Positions 41,678-49,587 of a stretch of DNA of 49,587 bases are shown here, piece by piece. The stretch's first letter is position 1. Each line of letters opens with the position of its first letter. Location: assembly GCF_003696345.1 (NCBI RefSeq), contig NZ_RFLX01000025.1, positions 1 to 49,587 of the forward strand. The letters are read 5' to 3'. Made by a program: the position numbers and the translations under genes. This stretch comes from Teichococcus wenyumeiae (GTDB lineage Bacteria; Pseudomonadota; Alphaproteobacteria; Acetobacterales; Acetobacteraceae). Under the pieces are notes generated by a model. The model searched no databases. It was not told where the DNA came from and was given only the letters and a program-made list of their open reading frames with translations.

Positions 41678-43324
41678 TCAGCTGTAAGCAGGGTAGATCG
41701 GCTTGAAGGTCAGGCTTTCGATCCAAGCCCGGATATTGGCAGGTCGTTCGACTGTAGCGAGACCGCGATCAAAGATCGGCGCCGATACATGCGCGGCGGT
41801 GTTGATTTCTGTTTCCAGGATACGATCCTGGTGGGGAAACAGTATACCCCGTTGTCGGTCCGCCTGACTTACTTGGTTGGCGCAGCCATGAGCCGCCGCG
41901 ATGAACATCGCGTCATCGATGCGCTCCGGCTTCGTTGCATATACAGCAAGGCCTATGGCCGGGAAGATGTAGAAGTTATACGCTTGGCCGAGCGTGAATG
42001 TCTTTCCACCAAACTCGACCTCAGGGAACTGCACGCCGCAAGCCACGAGCGCCTTGCCGTTGGTCCAGCGATAAGCCTGTTCCGGCGTGCACTCCGCTTT
42101 GTCGGTTGGATTCTATAGGGGAAAGATAACTGGCCGTTCGACGTGGCGAGCCATGTTGCTGATGACTTGCTGTGTAAGGAGGCCACTGACCGTTGAAACG
42201 CCAATCAGGATCGTTGGCATTACCTCTTCGACCGCTTCGGCAAGGTCGCCTGTGGGCTGGAGATCATGAGCATAGGCCTGCTGCGATGCCTTGAGGTCGG
42301 AGCGCTTGGACTGAATGAGCCCCTTCACGTCAAAGAGGGAAATCCTTCTCCTTGCTTCCTCAAGGCTGAGGCCCTCCTCCATCATCTTTTCGACGATCAG
42401 GTTTGCAATTCCGGTTCCCGCGGAGCCAGCGCCCGCGAACAGGATACGCTGATCAGCAAGATTCTCGCCTTTGATCTCCATGGCAGTGAAGTGGACAGCG
42501 ATCGCTATACTGGCCGTGCCCTAGATATCATCGTTGTAGACGAGGTACTTGTCCTTGTAGCGCGCCAGCAAACGGATCGCATCGTCACCATTCCAGTCCT
42601 GAAAATGAATGCAGACGCCGGGAAAGACCCTATTGGCTGCATCCATGAACTCGTCCACAAGTGCATCCACTTCGTCAGTGGAGGGTGACTTGCTCCGCAA
42701 GCCACTGTAAAGCGGGTCAGAACGCAGTGCTGCATTCTCGGTGCCGATATCGAGATGGATTGGCAGCAGTGCTTCCGGAGGAACGCCAGCACAGGCGGTG
42801 TAAAGCTGGAGCTTTCCGATCGAGATGGGTGCACCATTGGCGCCGATATCGCCGAGACCGAGAATGCGCCCACCGCTCGAGATGCAGATGAACCTTATAC
42901 CCTGTATCGGCCAGTTGCGCAGAACTTCAGCGAAGCGGCCTTTCATCTCCTTCGTCAGCTACATGCCTTGCGGCCTCCGGTAAATGTGGCCGTAGGTCAG
43001 ACATGCGCCGGCGATAGTCGGATCGTAGACGATGGGCACGAAACGTGCCGGGTTTGATGCAGGGGTGGCGTAGAAGAGGGTCTGGTTGCGATCCCACAGT
43101 TCCTGCAGATAGATGAAGCATTCAAGATCGTTCGGCTTGGCGGCGAGGTGGCCAAGTACGCGCTTCAATTGGATATCGAGCGTTTCCACAGCAGCGGGCA
43201 GCAATCCCTCCAAGCCGAGCGCCTTACGCTCCTGGTGGGTGAAGGCAGTGCCCTTGTTCATAGCAGGCCGTGACAGCAGCCCTCGTCCGTGATTGATGTC
43301 CGACTCCCTATGCCGGGAGGTCAT
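41678..43324 (-). pseudogene. NAD-type malic enzyme with three in-frame TAG codons
   Basis: One frame from the ATG at 43324 to TGA at 41678 spells a whole NAD-malic enzyme of about 548 codons. It runs from HRESDINHGRG at the start through PIVYDP, LGLGDIG, IGKLQLYTACAGV and the Rossmann GAGSAGTGIA, to a tail ending YPAYS. The frame is broken only by TAG at 42959-42961 (codon 122, in RRPQGM*LTKEM), 42521-42523 (codon 268, in YNDDI*GTAS) and 42113-42115 (codon 404, in VIFPL*NPTD). By homology these replace Y or F, Q and S. No frameshift is seen. The metal-binding EDF block also reads QDW, so a ligand glutamate is lost. This is a decayed gene. Confidence 0.85.
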
Positions 43325-43643
43325 GTCAGCATCCTTTTGGGAAACATCTGCCAAGCGATGGAAACAAAACACTTTCAGAATGGTTCCGCGGGGCGCACGG
43401 TCTAAGTCGCCACTGCGGTGCTTCGTCATAATAACGTTGCAGCCGAGCTGAGGCTATTCTGGCCTCGCATGAGGGCTCTTGCTGACCATGGCCTAGGCGA
43501 TACGACCACGCACCCTGCATTCACCAGATGGGATTGGTATCAGCCTGCAAGGATGATGATTGAGCTACAGCTCGTCAACGAAGGTGCTGTTGCGGATGTC
43601 ATGCCGCTGAGATGAGGTGGGCTACCTCTTGCCTTTGATTGGC
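43325..43643. other. 319-bp gap between two pseudogenes
   Basis: No gene recognised. A plus-strand frame at 43418-43615 (65 codons) contains a fairly protein-like run (DHGLGDTTTHPAF), but it has no ribosome site and no family I can name. The left edge should hold the old promoter of the malic enzyme. Confidence 0.35.
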
Positions 43644-44546
43644 CTACCGTGCCTTTGCCAGCTCTCGATCCAGGATTGTCTCGGCCCGTGCCGCATAGGC
43701 ATCTTCGGCCGCCATGAGGCTGTCCAGGCCAACGAGGCTGTTGTACCGCGTCACCGGCAGCAGCACGTCCTCGTCAACTGCGACACGACCGGTGCGGCGC
43801 AGATTGCCAGAGGCGGTCCATTGCGTGGAGCGCGGTCAGCAGCGCTGCCATGGGGAACATCACCGCCGCTGCACCGGCTGCCTAGCACTCGGCGGCGGAA
43901 AGGCCAGGGCGGCCGCTGGCCTGCGAAACATTGGCCAGATGCGGCCCCGGAACAGAAGCGCAGACCTTGCGCAGGGTCTCGGCATCGTCGGCGCCCTGTA
44001 CAAAGACCATGTCGGCTCCAGCTTCGCGATACAGCGCAGCGCGGTCCAGGGCGGCCGTCATGCCTTCAACGCCCAGCGCATCAGTCCGGGCGCAGATCAC
44101 CAGTGCCGGGTCCGCCGCGCATCCAGGGCAGCCGCCAGCTTGCCGAGCTGTTCCCGCACCGGCACCACCGCCTTGCCGCTGAGATAGCCGCAGCGCTTGG
44201 GCGTGACCTGGTCCTCCATGAAGAAGCCGGCAACACCGCCCTGCTCGAAAGACCGCACCATGCGCGCCACATTATGCGGGCCACCAAAGCCGGTATCGGC
44301 GTCTACCAGTACCGGCAGATCGGTGGCGGCTGCGATGCGCGCATAATGGTCGACGAAATCCCGCAGGCCGAGCTGCCCCAGGTCGGCCGCCCCCAGCAGC
44401 GTCCCAGTCGCGGAATTGCCGCCGGCCGCCGGCGCTGTGAAGCCATGTGCCTGTGCCGGCCGGGCCGAGAGTGCGTCCTGCACTCCCGGCAGCACCAGAA
44501 TGTCTACCTGATCCAGCAATGCGCGAAGGCGGGTTCCAGCATACAT
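43644..44546 (-). pseudogene. Isocitrate lyase/PEP mutase-family gene, frameshifted
   Basis: From the ATG at 44546 (AAGGAG upstream) the frame reads VLPGVQDALSAR, LVDADTGFGG and EDQVTPKRCGY, the blocks of PrpB/dimethylmalate lyase-type enzymes. A 1-bp loss near 44110-44116 shifts into ICARTDALGVEG. A TAG follows at 43882-43884 (SAAEC*AAG), and a second shift near 43795-43805 leads to VLLPVTRYN and a stop at 43644. The catalytic motif is KRCGY, not the usual K-[KR]-CGH. With three lesions it cannot make a full protein. The intact ancestor probably cleaved a 2-alkylmalate to an oxo-acid and a carboxylate. It lies directly downstream of leuD. Confidence 0.82.
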
Positions 44547-44627
44547 GGCTCAGGCTCCTTCAGTGGTGGAAAGGCGACTGTTCCAGCCTGGCGCATCAAG
44601 GCGTTGCAGCCACGGCCGCGCGGCGCG

Positions 44628-45194
44628 CTAGGTGGCCTCGTAGGCTGCGATCGCGGCATCGGAGCGCGGAGTGAGGGCGATATCGTCCAGTCCTTCCAGT
44701 AGCGCGATCCGCTTCACCGGCGCAATGTCGAAGGCCAGCATGAAGCCGTGCGGGCCGGTGATACGCTGGGCGGTCAGATCAACCTGGAACTCCGCCTTGC
44801 CGTCGGCCGCTGCCACTGCGGCCGAAAGGTGAGCATGCGCTTCTTCTGGCAAAGTGACAGGCAGGATGGCGTTGCGAAGGCAATTCTCCCGAAACACCTC
44901 AGCCGAAGCTGAGGGCCAGCAGGACACGGACGCCGAACCCATCCAGCGCCCAGGCTGCATGCTCCCGTGTGCTGCCACAACCGAAGTTGCGCCCCCCACC
45001 AGGATGCGCGTCCGCGCATAGCGCGCTTGGCTGAGCACGAAGTCCGGGTTCTGCCGCCAATTGGCGAAAAGCCCGGCACCGTAATCGACATTGCTGCCGC
45101 GCATATGTGCGGCAGGCAGGATCTGGTCGGTGTCGATGTCGTCCTGTGGCAGCACGGCGGCTACACCAGTGACAGTCTCGAAGCGGCGCACCAT
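44628..45194 (-). pseudogene. leuD: 3-isopropylmalate dehydratase small subunit (LeuD-like) with two compensating frameshifts
   Basis: 188 codons. Both ends match Leu[20 protein letters not shown] at the start, and FRENCLRNAILPV to LLEGLDDIALT in the second half. Between about 44992 and 44902 the meaningful reading ([17 protein letters not shown]) is in another frame, while this frame gives unrelated residues. One base appears lost in the C6 run at 44993-44998 and one gained at about 44901. About 30 residues, including the conserved GCGS-REHA block, are therefore scrambled. The start overlaps the end of the LeuC part of the upstream fusion by 34 bp. Confidence 0.78.
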
Positions 45195-47353
45195 CGGGGA
45201 GCTCCCACACGCGGATCGGCGACCTGCCCGGCGAGGGCGGCAGCGACGGCCATGGCCGGGCTGGCTAGGTGCATCATCACGCCCGCACCCTGACGCCCGG
45301 CGAAGTTGCAGTTGGTGGTGGAAACGAGGCGCTGCCCCGGCCGGCCTTCATCGCCATTGACGCCGGCGCACATCGAGCAGCCGGATTGACGCCATTCGAA
45401 GCCGGCCTCCCGGAACTTCCGGTGCAGCCCCAGCCGCTCCGCTTCCTGCTTCACGGCGGCGGAGCCGGGCACCACGGCGGCCTCGACCCCTGGCGCCACC
45501 CGGCGCCCGTCCAGCACTGCGGCGGCGGCGATCAGGTCGCTGAGCCGGGCATTGGTGCAGGAGCCGATGAAGACGCGGTCGACCCGCAGGCCGGCGATTG
45601 GCTGCCCCGGGGCCAATTGCATATAGGCCAGCGCGCGGGTCAGCGCCTCCCGCTCCTCCGGTGCCGCCTGGGCGGGGTCGGGCACATGGCCGGAGATGCC
45701 GATGACATGGGTGGGGTCGATGCCCCAGGTGATCTGCGGCTCCAGCGCGCTGCAATCCACCGCAAGGTCGTGGTCGAAGACCGCGTCGGCATCGGTGGAA
45801 AAAGTGCGCCATTCGGCGCGGGCGGCGGCCAGCATGGCGCCGGTGGGGGCGCAGGGGCGGCCTTCCAGCCACTCGAACACCGTCTCGTCCGGTGCCACCA
45901 GCCCGGTGCGGCCGCCCAGTTCGGTGATCATGTTGCACAGCGTCAGCCGGCCTTCCACCGGCAGGGCGCGCGCCACGGGGCCGGCGAATTCCACCGCGTA
46001 GCCGTGCGCCATGGCGCCGCTTCGGGGCATCTCCCCGAGGCGCGGCAGCAGGGCGGCACGCGCCTGCGCGAAGTCGGTTACCGCGGCGACGAAGCGGGCG
46101 ATATCCGCCTCCGACACGGGAAGGCTCAGCGCGACCATGCCGCGCCGCGCGAGGTAGAAGCCGGCCGCAGCCATATCGAGGAAGAAGAGCTCGCGCAGCG
46201 CCTCCTCCCGCCCGGTCTGGGCGAAGGGCCGCTCCAGCGGCCCCGGGCGGAACTGCGCGGTGGCCATGGAGCCGAGGCCGCTGAAGTGCATCGCGGTGCC
46301 CGCCTGCTCCAGCGCCGCGTTCAGCGCCGCGCGCATCTCCTCGCCGCGTCGGAACAGGTCCTCCGCCACCTCAGGCGTGAAGATGGCGCCGAGCGCCACG
46401 CGCCCCGCCGCCATGGAGAGCACGTTGTTGTTGAAGGTGCCCGCATGCGGCAGCTTGCCGTCGAAGAGGCCCATCACCTCGGCCCGCCCGCCGAAGGCGC
46501 CAAAGCTCATGCCACCCGCGATGTACTTGCCCAGCGTCGTCATGTCCGGCGTGATGCCGAGCCGCTGCTGCATCCCGCCGCCGCTCATGCGCGAGGTCAT
46601 CACCTCGTCGAAGATGAGCAGAGCGCCCACTTCGCGCGTGGCCTCGCGCAATGCGGCCAGGAAGGCCGGATGCGCGGGGATGCAGCCGCCGCTGCCCAGC
46701 ATGGGCTCCACGATCACGGCGGCGAGCCGGTCCGCGTTGGCGCGGATGGCGGCCACCGCGCCCTCGGTGTCGTTGTAATCCGCCATGACGAAGGGGAAGG
46801 GTACGGTGACGGGCGCGGGCCCCGCGCCGGAGAAGAGCAGGACGCCGCCGTGGTAGCCGCCGCGGAAAGCGAGGATGGCATCCCGCCCGGTGAAGGCGCG
46901 CGCCGCGGTCAGGGCCATCAGGTTCCCTTCCGTGCCGCTGTTCGTGAAGCGGACGAGGTCGATGGAGGGAAAGCGGCCGCAGACCAGCGCCGCCAGCTCC
47001 CCCTCGGCGGCGCCCACCGCGGCGAGGTTCAGCCCGCGCCCCATGGCGGATTGCACGGCGGCGTGGATGCGCGGCTCGGAGTGGCCAAAGAGCCCGGCCG
47101 TGTATTCGCCGCAGAGGTCGAGATAGCCGTGGCCGTCCACGTCCCACAGGCGGCAGTCCTCGCCCCGCTCCATGGCGATCGGGAAGGGGCCATAGGCCAG
47201 CACCGAGCGGGTGTTGCCGCCCGGCATGACGCGGCGCGCCGCCTCGTGCAGGCCACGGCTGCGGGGGTGGCTGGCGACATAGGCTTCCCGCGCCTCGGCT
47301 AGGGCCGAGGAAAGGTCGCTGTTGCGCAGGGTTTCGGTGGCGCTCATGGACAT
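45161..47353 (-). CDS. Fusion of a class III aminotransferase (GSA aminomutase-like) and a truncated LeuC
   Basis: 730 residues in one frame. Residues 1 to about 437 are a near-complete class III PLP enzyme: NSGTEGNL (138-145), FDEV with D249, and LGK with K276 as the PLP lysine. From about 449 the sequence becomes the C-terminal 60% of Leu[16 protein letters not shown] and VAPDE, then [11 protein letters not shown] (C599) and GCSMC (C659, C662), the three 4Fe-4S cysteines. The first 190 or so residues of LeuC are missing, so isopropylmalate isomerase activity is unlikely. Starts at 47353 or 47347 (GGGAG upstream). This looks like a deletion fusion of neighbours, with an unusual end ASRLSLV. 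Confidence 0.8.
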   Translation of the reverse strand: MSMSATETLRNSDLSSALAEAREAYVASHPRSRGLHEAARRVMPGGNTRSVLAYGPFPIAMERGEDCRLWDVDGHGYLDLCGEYTAGLFGHSEPRIHAAVQSAMGRGLNLAAVGAAEGELAALVCGRFPSIDLVRFTNSGTEGNLMALTAARAFTGRDAILAFRGGYHGGVLLFSGAGPAPVTVPFPFVMADYNDTEGAVAAIRANADRLAAVIVEPMLGSGGCIPAHPAFLAALREATREVGALLIFDEVMTSRMSGGGMQQRLGITPDMTTLGKYIAGGMSFGAFGGRAEVMGLFDGKLPHAGTFNNNVLSMAAGRVALGAIFTPEVAEDLFRRGEEMRAALNAALEQAGTAMHFSGLGSMATAQFRPGPLERPFAQTGREEALRELFFLDMAAAGFYLARRGMVALSLPVSEADIARFVAAVTDFAQARAALLPRLGEMPRSGAMAHGYAVEFAGPVARALPVEGRLTLCNMITELGGRTGLVAPDETVFEWLEGRPCAPTGAMLAAARAEWRTFSTDADAVFDHDLAVDCSALEPQITWGIDPTHVIGISGHVPDPAQAAPEEREALTRALAYMQLAPGQPIAGLRVDRVFIGSCTNARLSDLIAAAAVLDGRRVAPGVEAAVVPGSAAVKQEAERLGLHRKFREAGFEWRQSGCSMCAGVNGDEGRPGQRLVSTTNCNFAGRQGAGVMMHLASPAMAVAAALAGQVADPRVGAPRWCAASRLSLV

Positions 47354-47387
47354 GGGCTCCCGCAGGCTGGGTTCTGGATCGGCCGCA

Positions 47388-48372
47388 TCATTCAGCCTTG
47401 ATCGATGCGGCGGTGACGACGGCCTGCCACCTGCTGCGCTCCGACGCCGTCAGGCTGGCCATCTGCTCCGGCCCTCCTCCCAGCGGCTCGGCGCCGAGGT
47501 CCAGGAGCCGTGCCCGGGCCTCGTGTGTGCGAAGAAAGGCATCCACGACCGCCGCGACCTTTTCGGCCTGCTGGCGCGGGAAGGCGGCGGGGGCAGCGAG
47601 GCAGAACCAGGCGGATGCCTCGTATTCCGCCAGCCCCGCCTCCCGCACCGTCGGCACGTCCGGCAGGGCGGGTGCCCGCTGCGCGCCGGTCGTCGCCAGG
47701 GCCCGCAGGCGCCCGGACTGGATGTGGGGCAGGGCTGAGGGGAGGTTGTCGGCGCTGAAATCGGCCCGCCCGGCGATGAGGTCGGCGAGCGCCGGCGCGC
47801 TGCCGGTAGGGAACATGCGTCATGGGCACGCCCGTCATGGTGCGGAGCAATTCCGAGGCAAGGTGGACGGTGCCGCCCGCGCCCGGCGTGACGTACATCA
47901 GCCCTCCCTGCCGGCGGCGGCCGAGGTCCAGCAGTTCCCCCAGCGTGGATACGCCCAGGGACGGCGGCACCACCACCACGTTCGGAACCGCGGCCAGCAT
48001 CACCACGGGCGAGAGGTCCCGCTCCGGGTCCACCGCGACATCGCTGGAAATCAGGGCATTGATCACCTGCGTGCCCGGTGTTCCCACCATCAGGGTGTGG
48101 CCGTCGTTGCTGCGCGCCACGGCCTCGGCGGCGACGTTCCCGCCCGCGCCGGTGCGGTTCTCCACCACAACGGAAACGCTGAGCGCGGCGGTGAGGGGAA
48201 CGGCGACGAGCCGGGCCAGGATGTCCGAGGTTCCCCCTGCGGAGAAGGGCACAACGAGGCGGATCGTGCGGTTCGGCCAGGCAGCCTGGGCGCGGGTTGC
48301 TTGCGGCATGATGAGGCTGGCCATGCCAGCAGTGAGAGCCGCTCCGACGCTCCGACGGGACCAGGAACTCAT
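47388..48372 (-). pseudogene. Bug/TctC-family solute-binding protein gene, frameshifted
   Basis: The first frame starts at 48372 after AGGAGG and gives a normal TctC N-terminus (RR at 6-7, then IRLVVPFSAGGTSD). It runs to THVPYR near 47806. The family sequence then continues in another frame as GSAPALADLIAG to a stop at 47388. Compared with the usual HVPYRGSAP block, two G are missing or one base is gained. The product would be scrambled after about 190 residues. It is the first gene of the decayed minus-strand run, 35 bp before the aminotransferase fusion. Confidence 0.85.
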
Positions 48373-48464
48373 GCACGCCTCCTGAAACTGCCGCAGTCTG
48401 GATATTTTGCGTCAGATGGGTCAATACATGGAGTAAACAATCCAAATCCGGAGCAAGCGCTGAC

Positions 48465-49336
48465 GTGGCCGCCGAAGCCGCAATCCGCGCCTCATACGAT
48501 GCGATGTCTCCCGCGCTACGCCTGACTGCCCGGTGGGTGCTGGCCAATCCTGGCCAGGTTGCGACCCGCCCGCTGCATGAACTCGCCCGCCTTTCGGGGC
48601 AGTCCGCAGCCTCCTTTATCCGCTTGGCGAAGCGGCTTGGTCATCCCGGCTGGGCCGGGTTGCGGAAGAGATCGCCGTGAGGCTGCGCCAGGATGGGCGG
48701 CGCGCGGCCTTTGCGGACCGCCTGGCCGCCGGAGCCACAGAAGGGCCACGGGAAGAGGTTCTCCAGGTGGAGTGGGCGAACCTGAAGGTGTCCTTCGGCG
48801 CCTCGAACGCGCCTGTCATTGCCGAGGCGGTGAACCGCATGCTGCGGGCGCGCCGCATCGCGATTGTGGGGCGCCGCTCCTGCAGCGGAGCCGCGGCCTG
48901 GCTGCATTACCTGCTTCGCGTGACAACGCCGAAGGCGGTGCTCGCTGACGATCGAGGCGGCGCCTTCGGATTGGACCTCATCGATCTTGAGGAAGGAGAC
49001 GTGCTGATCGCCATCGGATTCATGCCGTGCAGCGTCGAGACGGTCGCTGCCGTTCGGCATGCGCGCAAGGTAGGAGCCTGGACGCTTGGCTTCGTGGATG
49101 CGCCCCTCGGAGCCCTTTCGCGTGCAACGGATCAGCAGATCGTGGTTGGCGCGGCGAGCGGGGCCTTCTTTGACTCCATGGTCGGAATGATGGCGGCTAT
49201 CCAGTGGCTGGCGGCCTCCTGGGTGGAAAGGATCGGGCGCAGTGCGACCGACCGTGCGAAAGCCCACCGCGACCTGATGTCCGCCACGGGCGCATTCGAC
49301 GCGGAGGATCTTTCGGAGCATGCCGAAGGTCATTGA
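48465..49336 (+). pseudogene. MurR/RpiR-family transcriptional regulator, frameshifted
   Basis: The first frame (GTG at 48465) gives the HTH_6 domain, with SPALRLTARWVLANP and the recognition helix SAASFIRLAKRLGH, and then reads into a stop at 48680. The second frame from 48677 continues the regulator: VRLRQDGRRAAFADRL, then the SIS sugar-phosphate domain with IVGRRSCSGAAAW and a stop at 49336. One G appears lost in TTGCGGAAGAG near 48663-48666. Divergent from the broken tctC, it probably once controlled that operon. Confidence 0.83.
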
Positions 49337-49519
49337 CCTGCGGGCCCCGGCCCCCGTTCACGATGGAAGGCAGGGCGGTGTCTCGGACGTCGGGCAAGCG
49401 GCGCTGACGATACACGTGCAAGGCTGCTCGGCGCCCGATCTGGCTGGCGCTTGTATGCCTCTTGAAGGCCGGCTGAGCATGGCGCCCTGGCTGGCCGGAA
49501 AAAGCTGATACCGCCGAGC
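49337..49519. other. Tail region with a short uncertain ORF
   Basis: An ATG at 49320 overlaps the regulator stop and opens a 62-codon frame to 49508 (MPKVIDLRAPAPV at the start). I cannot assign a family; it could be the first codons of a gene cut off by the adjacent insertion sequence. Nothing else is recognisable. Confidence 0.3.
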
Positions 49520-49587
49520 TTATGAAGTGACCTTTCTGATCCATGGATAGTTGGTGAGGGATTGGAGGCGGTCTGGGGTGAGGTGGT
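49520..49587 (-). mobile_element. 3' end of an IS630-like transposase (partial)
   Basis: A minus-strand frame enters from the right edge and stops with TAA at 49520-49522. Its last residues, RLQSLTNYPWIRKV, fit the common IS630-family C-terminus (RIRSLTNYPWI-KV), which follows the DDE domain. The terminal repeat should lie just left of 49520, but only one end is in the window. Confidence 0.65.

Noticed and set aside
41678-43324. TAG as a recoded (pyrrolysine-like) codon
   Set aside because: Intact genes in the same window end with TAG, the three sites correspond to different amino acids, a metal ligand is also lost, and the next gene is clearly decayed.
45269-47302. 677-codon plus-strand open frame opposite the aminotransferase-LeuC fusion
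   Set aside because: Composition is typical of high-GC antisense reading (H, G, R and A runs), and the minus strand carries the recognisable enzyme motifs.
1-49587. CRISPR arrays, tRNA or rRNA genes
   Set aside because: No regularly spaced direct repeats and no tRNA- or rRNA-like sequences were noticed on reading through the window.

Overview
The window is high-GC DNA (most genes look to be about 65-70% GC). It is packed with Sec/Tat-exported Bug/TctC-type solute-binding proteins, amidohydrolases, CoA- and keto-acid enzymes and a sox locus. That combination points to an alphaproteobacterium of the Acetobacteraceae, resembling Roseomonas and its relatives. This is a judgement from gene style, not a database match. 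An IS5-family transposase tail lies at the left edge and an IS630-like transposase tail at the right edge, so the segment is bracketed by insertion sequences.

Layout. (1) 0.4-6.6 kb, minus strand: one tight operon of an IorA/IorB-like molybdenum hydroxylase pair, soxX, soxY, soxZ, soxA, a small cytochrome c and a flavocytochrome-c sulfide dehydrogenase flavoprotein. No soxB or soxCD is present. (2) 7.0-14.2 kb: a class II aldolase and an aspartoacylase-type deacylase diverge from a complete five-gene family-5 ABC transporter. (3) 14.4-18.8 kb: two TctC proteins and a metallophosphoesterase/HAD-like fusion diverge from a SorC-type regulator, with an inverted repeat in the shared promoter. (4) 18.9-20.1 kb: a broken family III CoA-transferase and a DUF882/YcbK-like protein. 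(5) 20.9-41.1 kb: a catabolic mosaic with six TctC proteins, an enolase-superfamily enzyme, MmgE/PrpD, a DUF6282 metal hydrolase, two HpcH/HpaI aldolases, three LigI-type amidohydrolases, a PIG3-like oxidoreductase, a bicupin, a D-2-hydroxyacid dehydrogenase, a SnoaL-like protein, an SDR and a beta-keto acid cleavage enzyme. (6) 41.7-49.3 kb: a gene graveyard with a malic enzyme carrying three in-frame TAG codons, a frameshifted isocitrate-lyase-family gene, leuD with two compensating frameshifts, an aminotransferase fused to a truncated LeuC, a frameshifted tctC and a frameshifted rpiR.

How the genes fit together. In the mosaic, an IclR (MhpR-like) regulator lies among three near-identical 19-bp palindromes (ATTCCGC, 3 nt, GCGGAAT). 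Each lies about 70-150 bp upstream of a transcription unit: the oxidoreductase-iclR operon and the divergent cupin, the amidohydrolase operon, and the tctC-amidohydrolase operon. This suggests one regulon for uptake and ring-opening or hydrolysis of an unknown carboxylated, possibly aromatic-derived, compound. Nine TctC genes (one broken) occur without any TctA/TctB membrane partner, so the binding proteins must work with permeases encoded elsewhere or act as sensors.

Most promising points: the operator-linked IclR regulon, the molybdenum hydroxylase-sox operon, the aminotransferase-LeuC fusion, and the malic enzyme with three amber codons and no frameshift.
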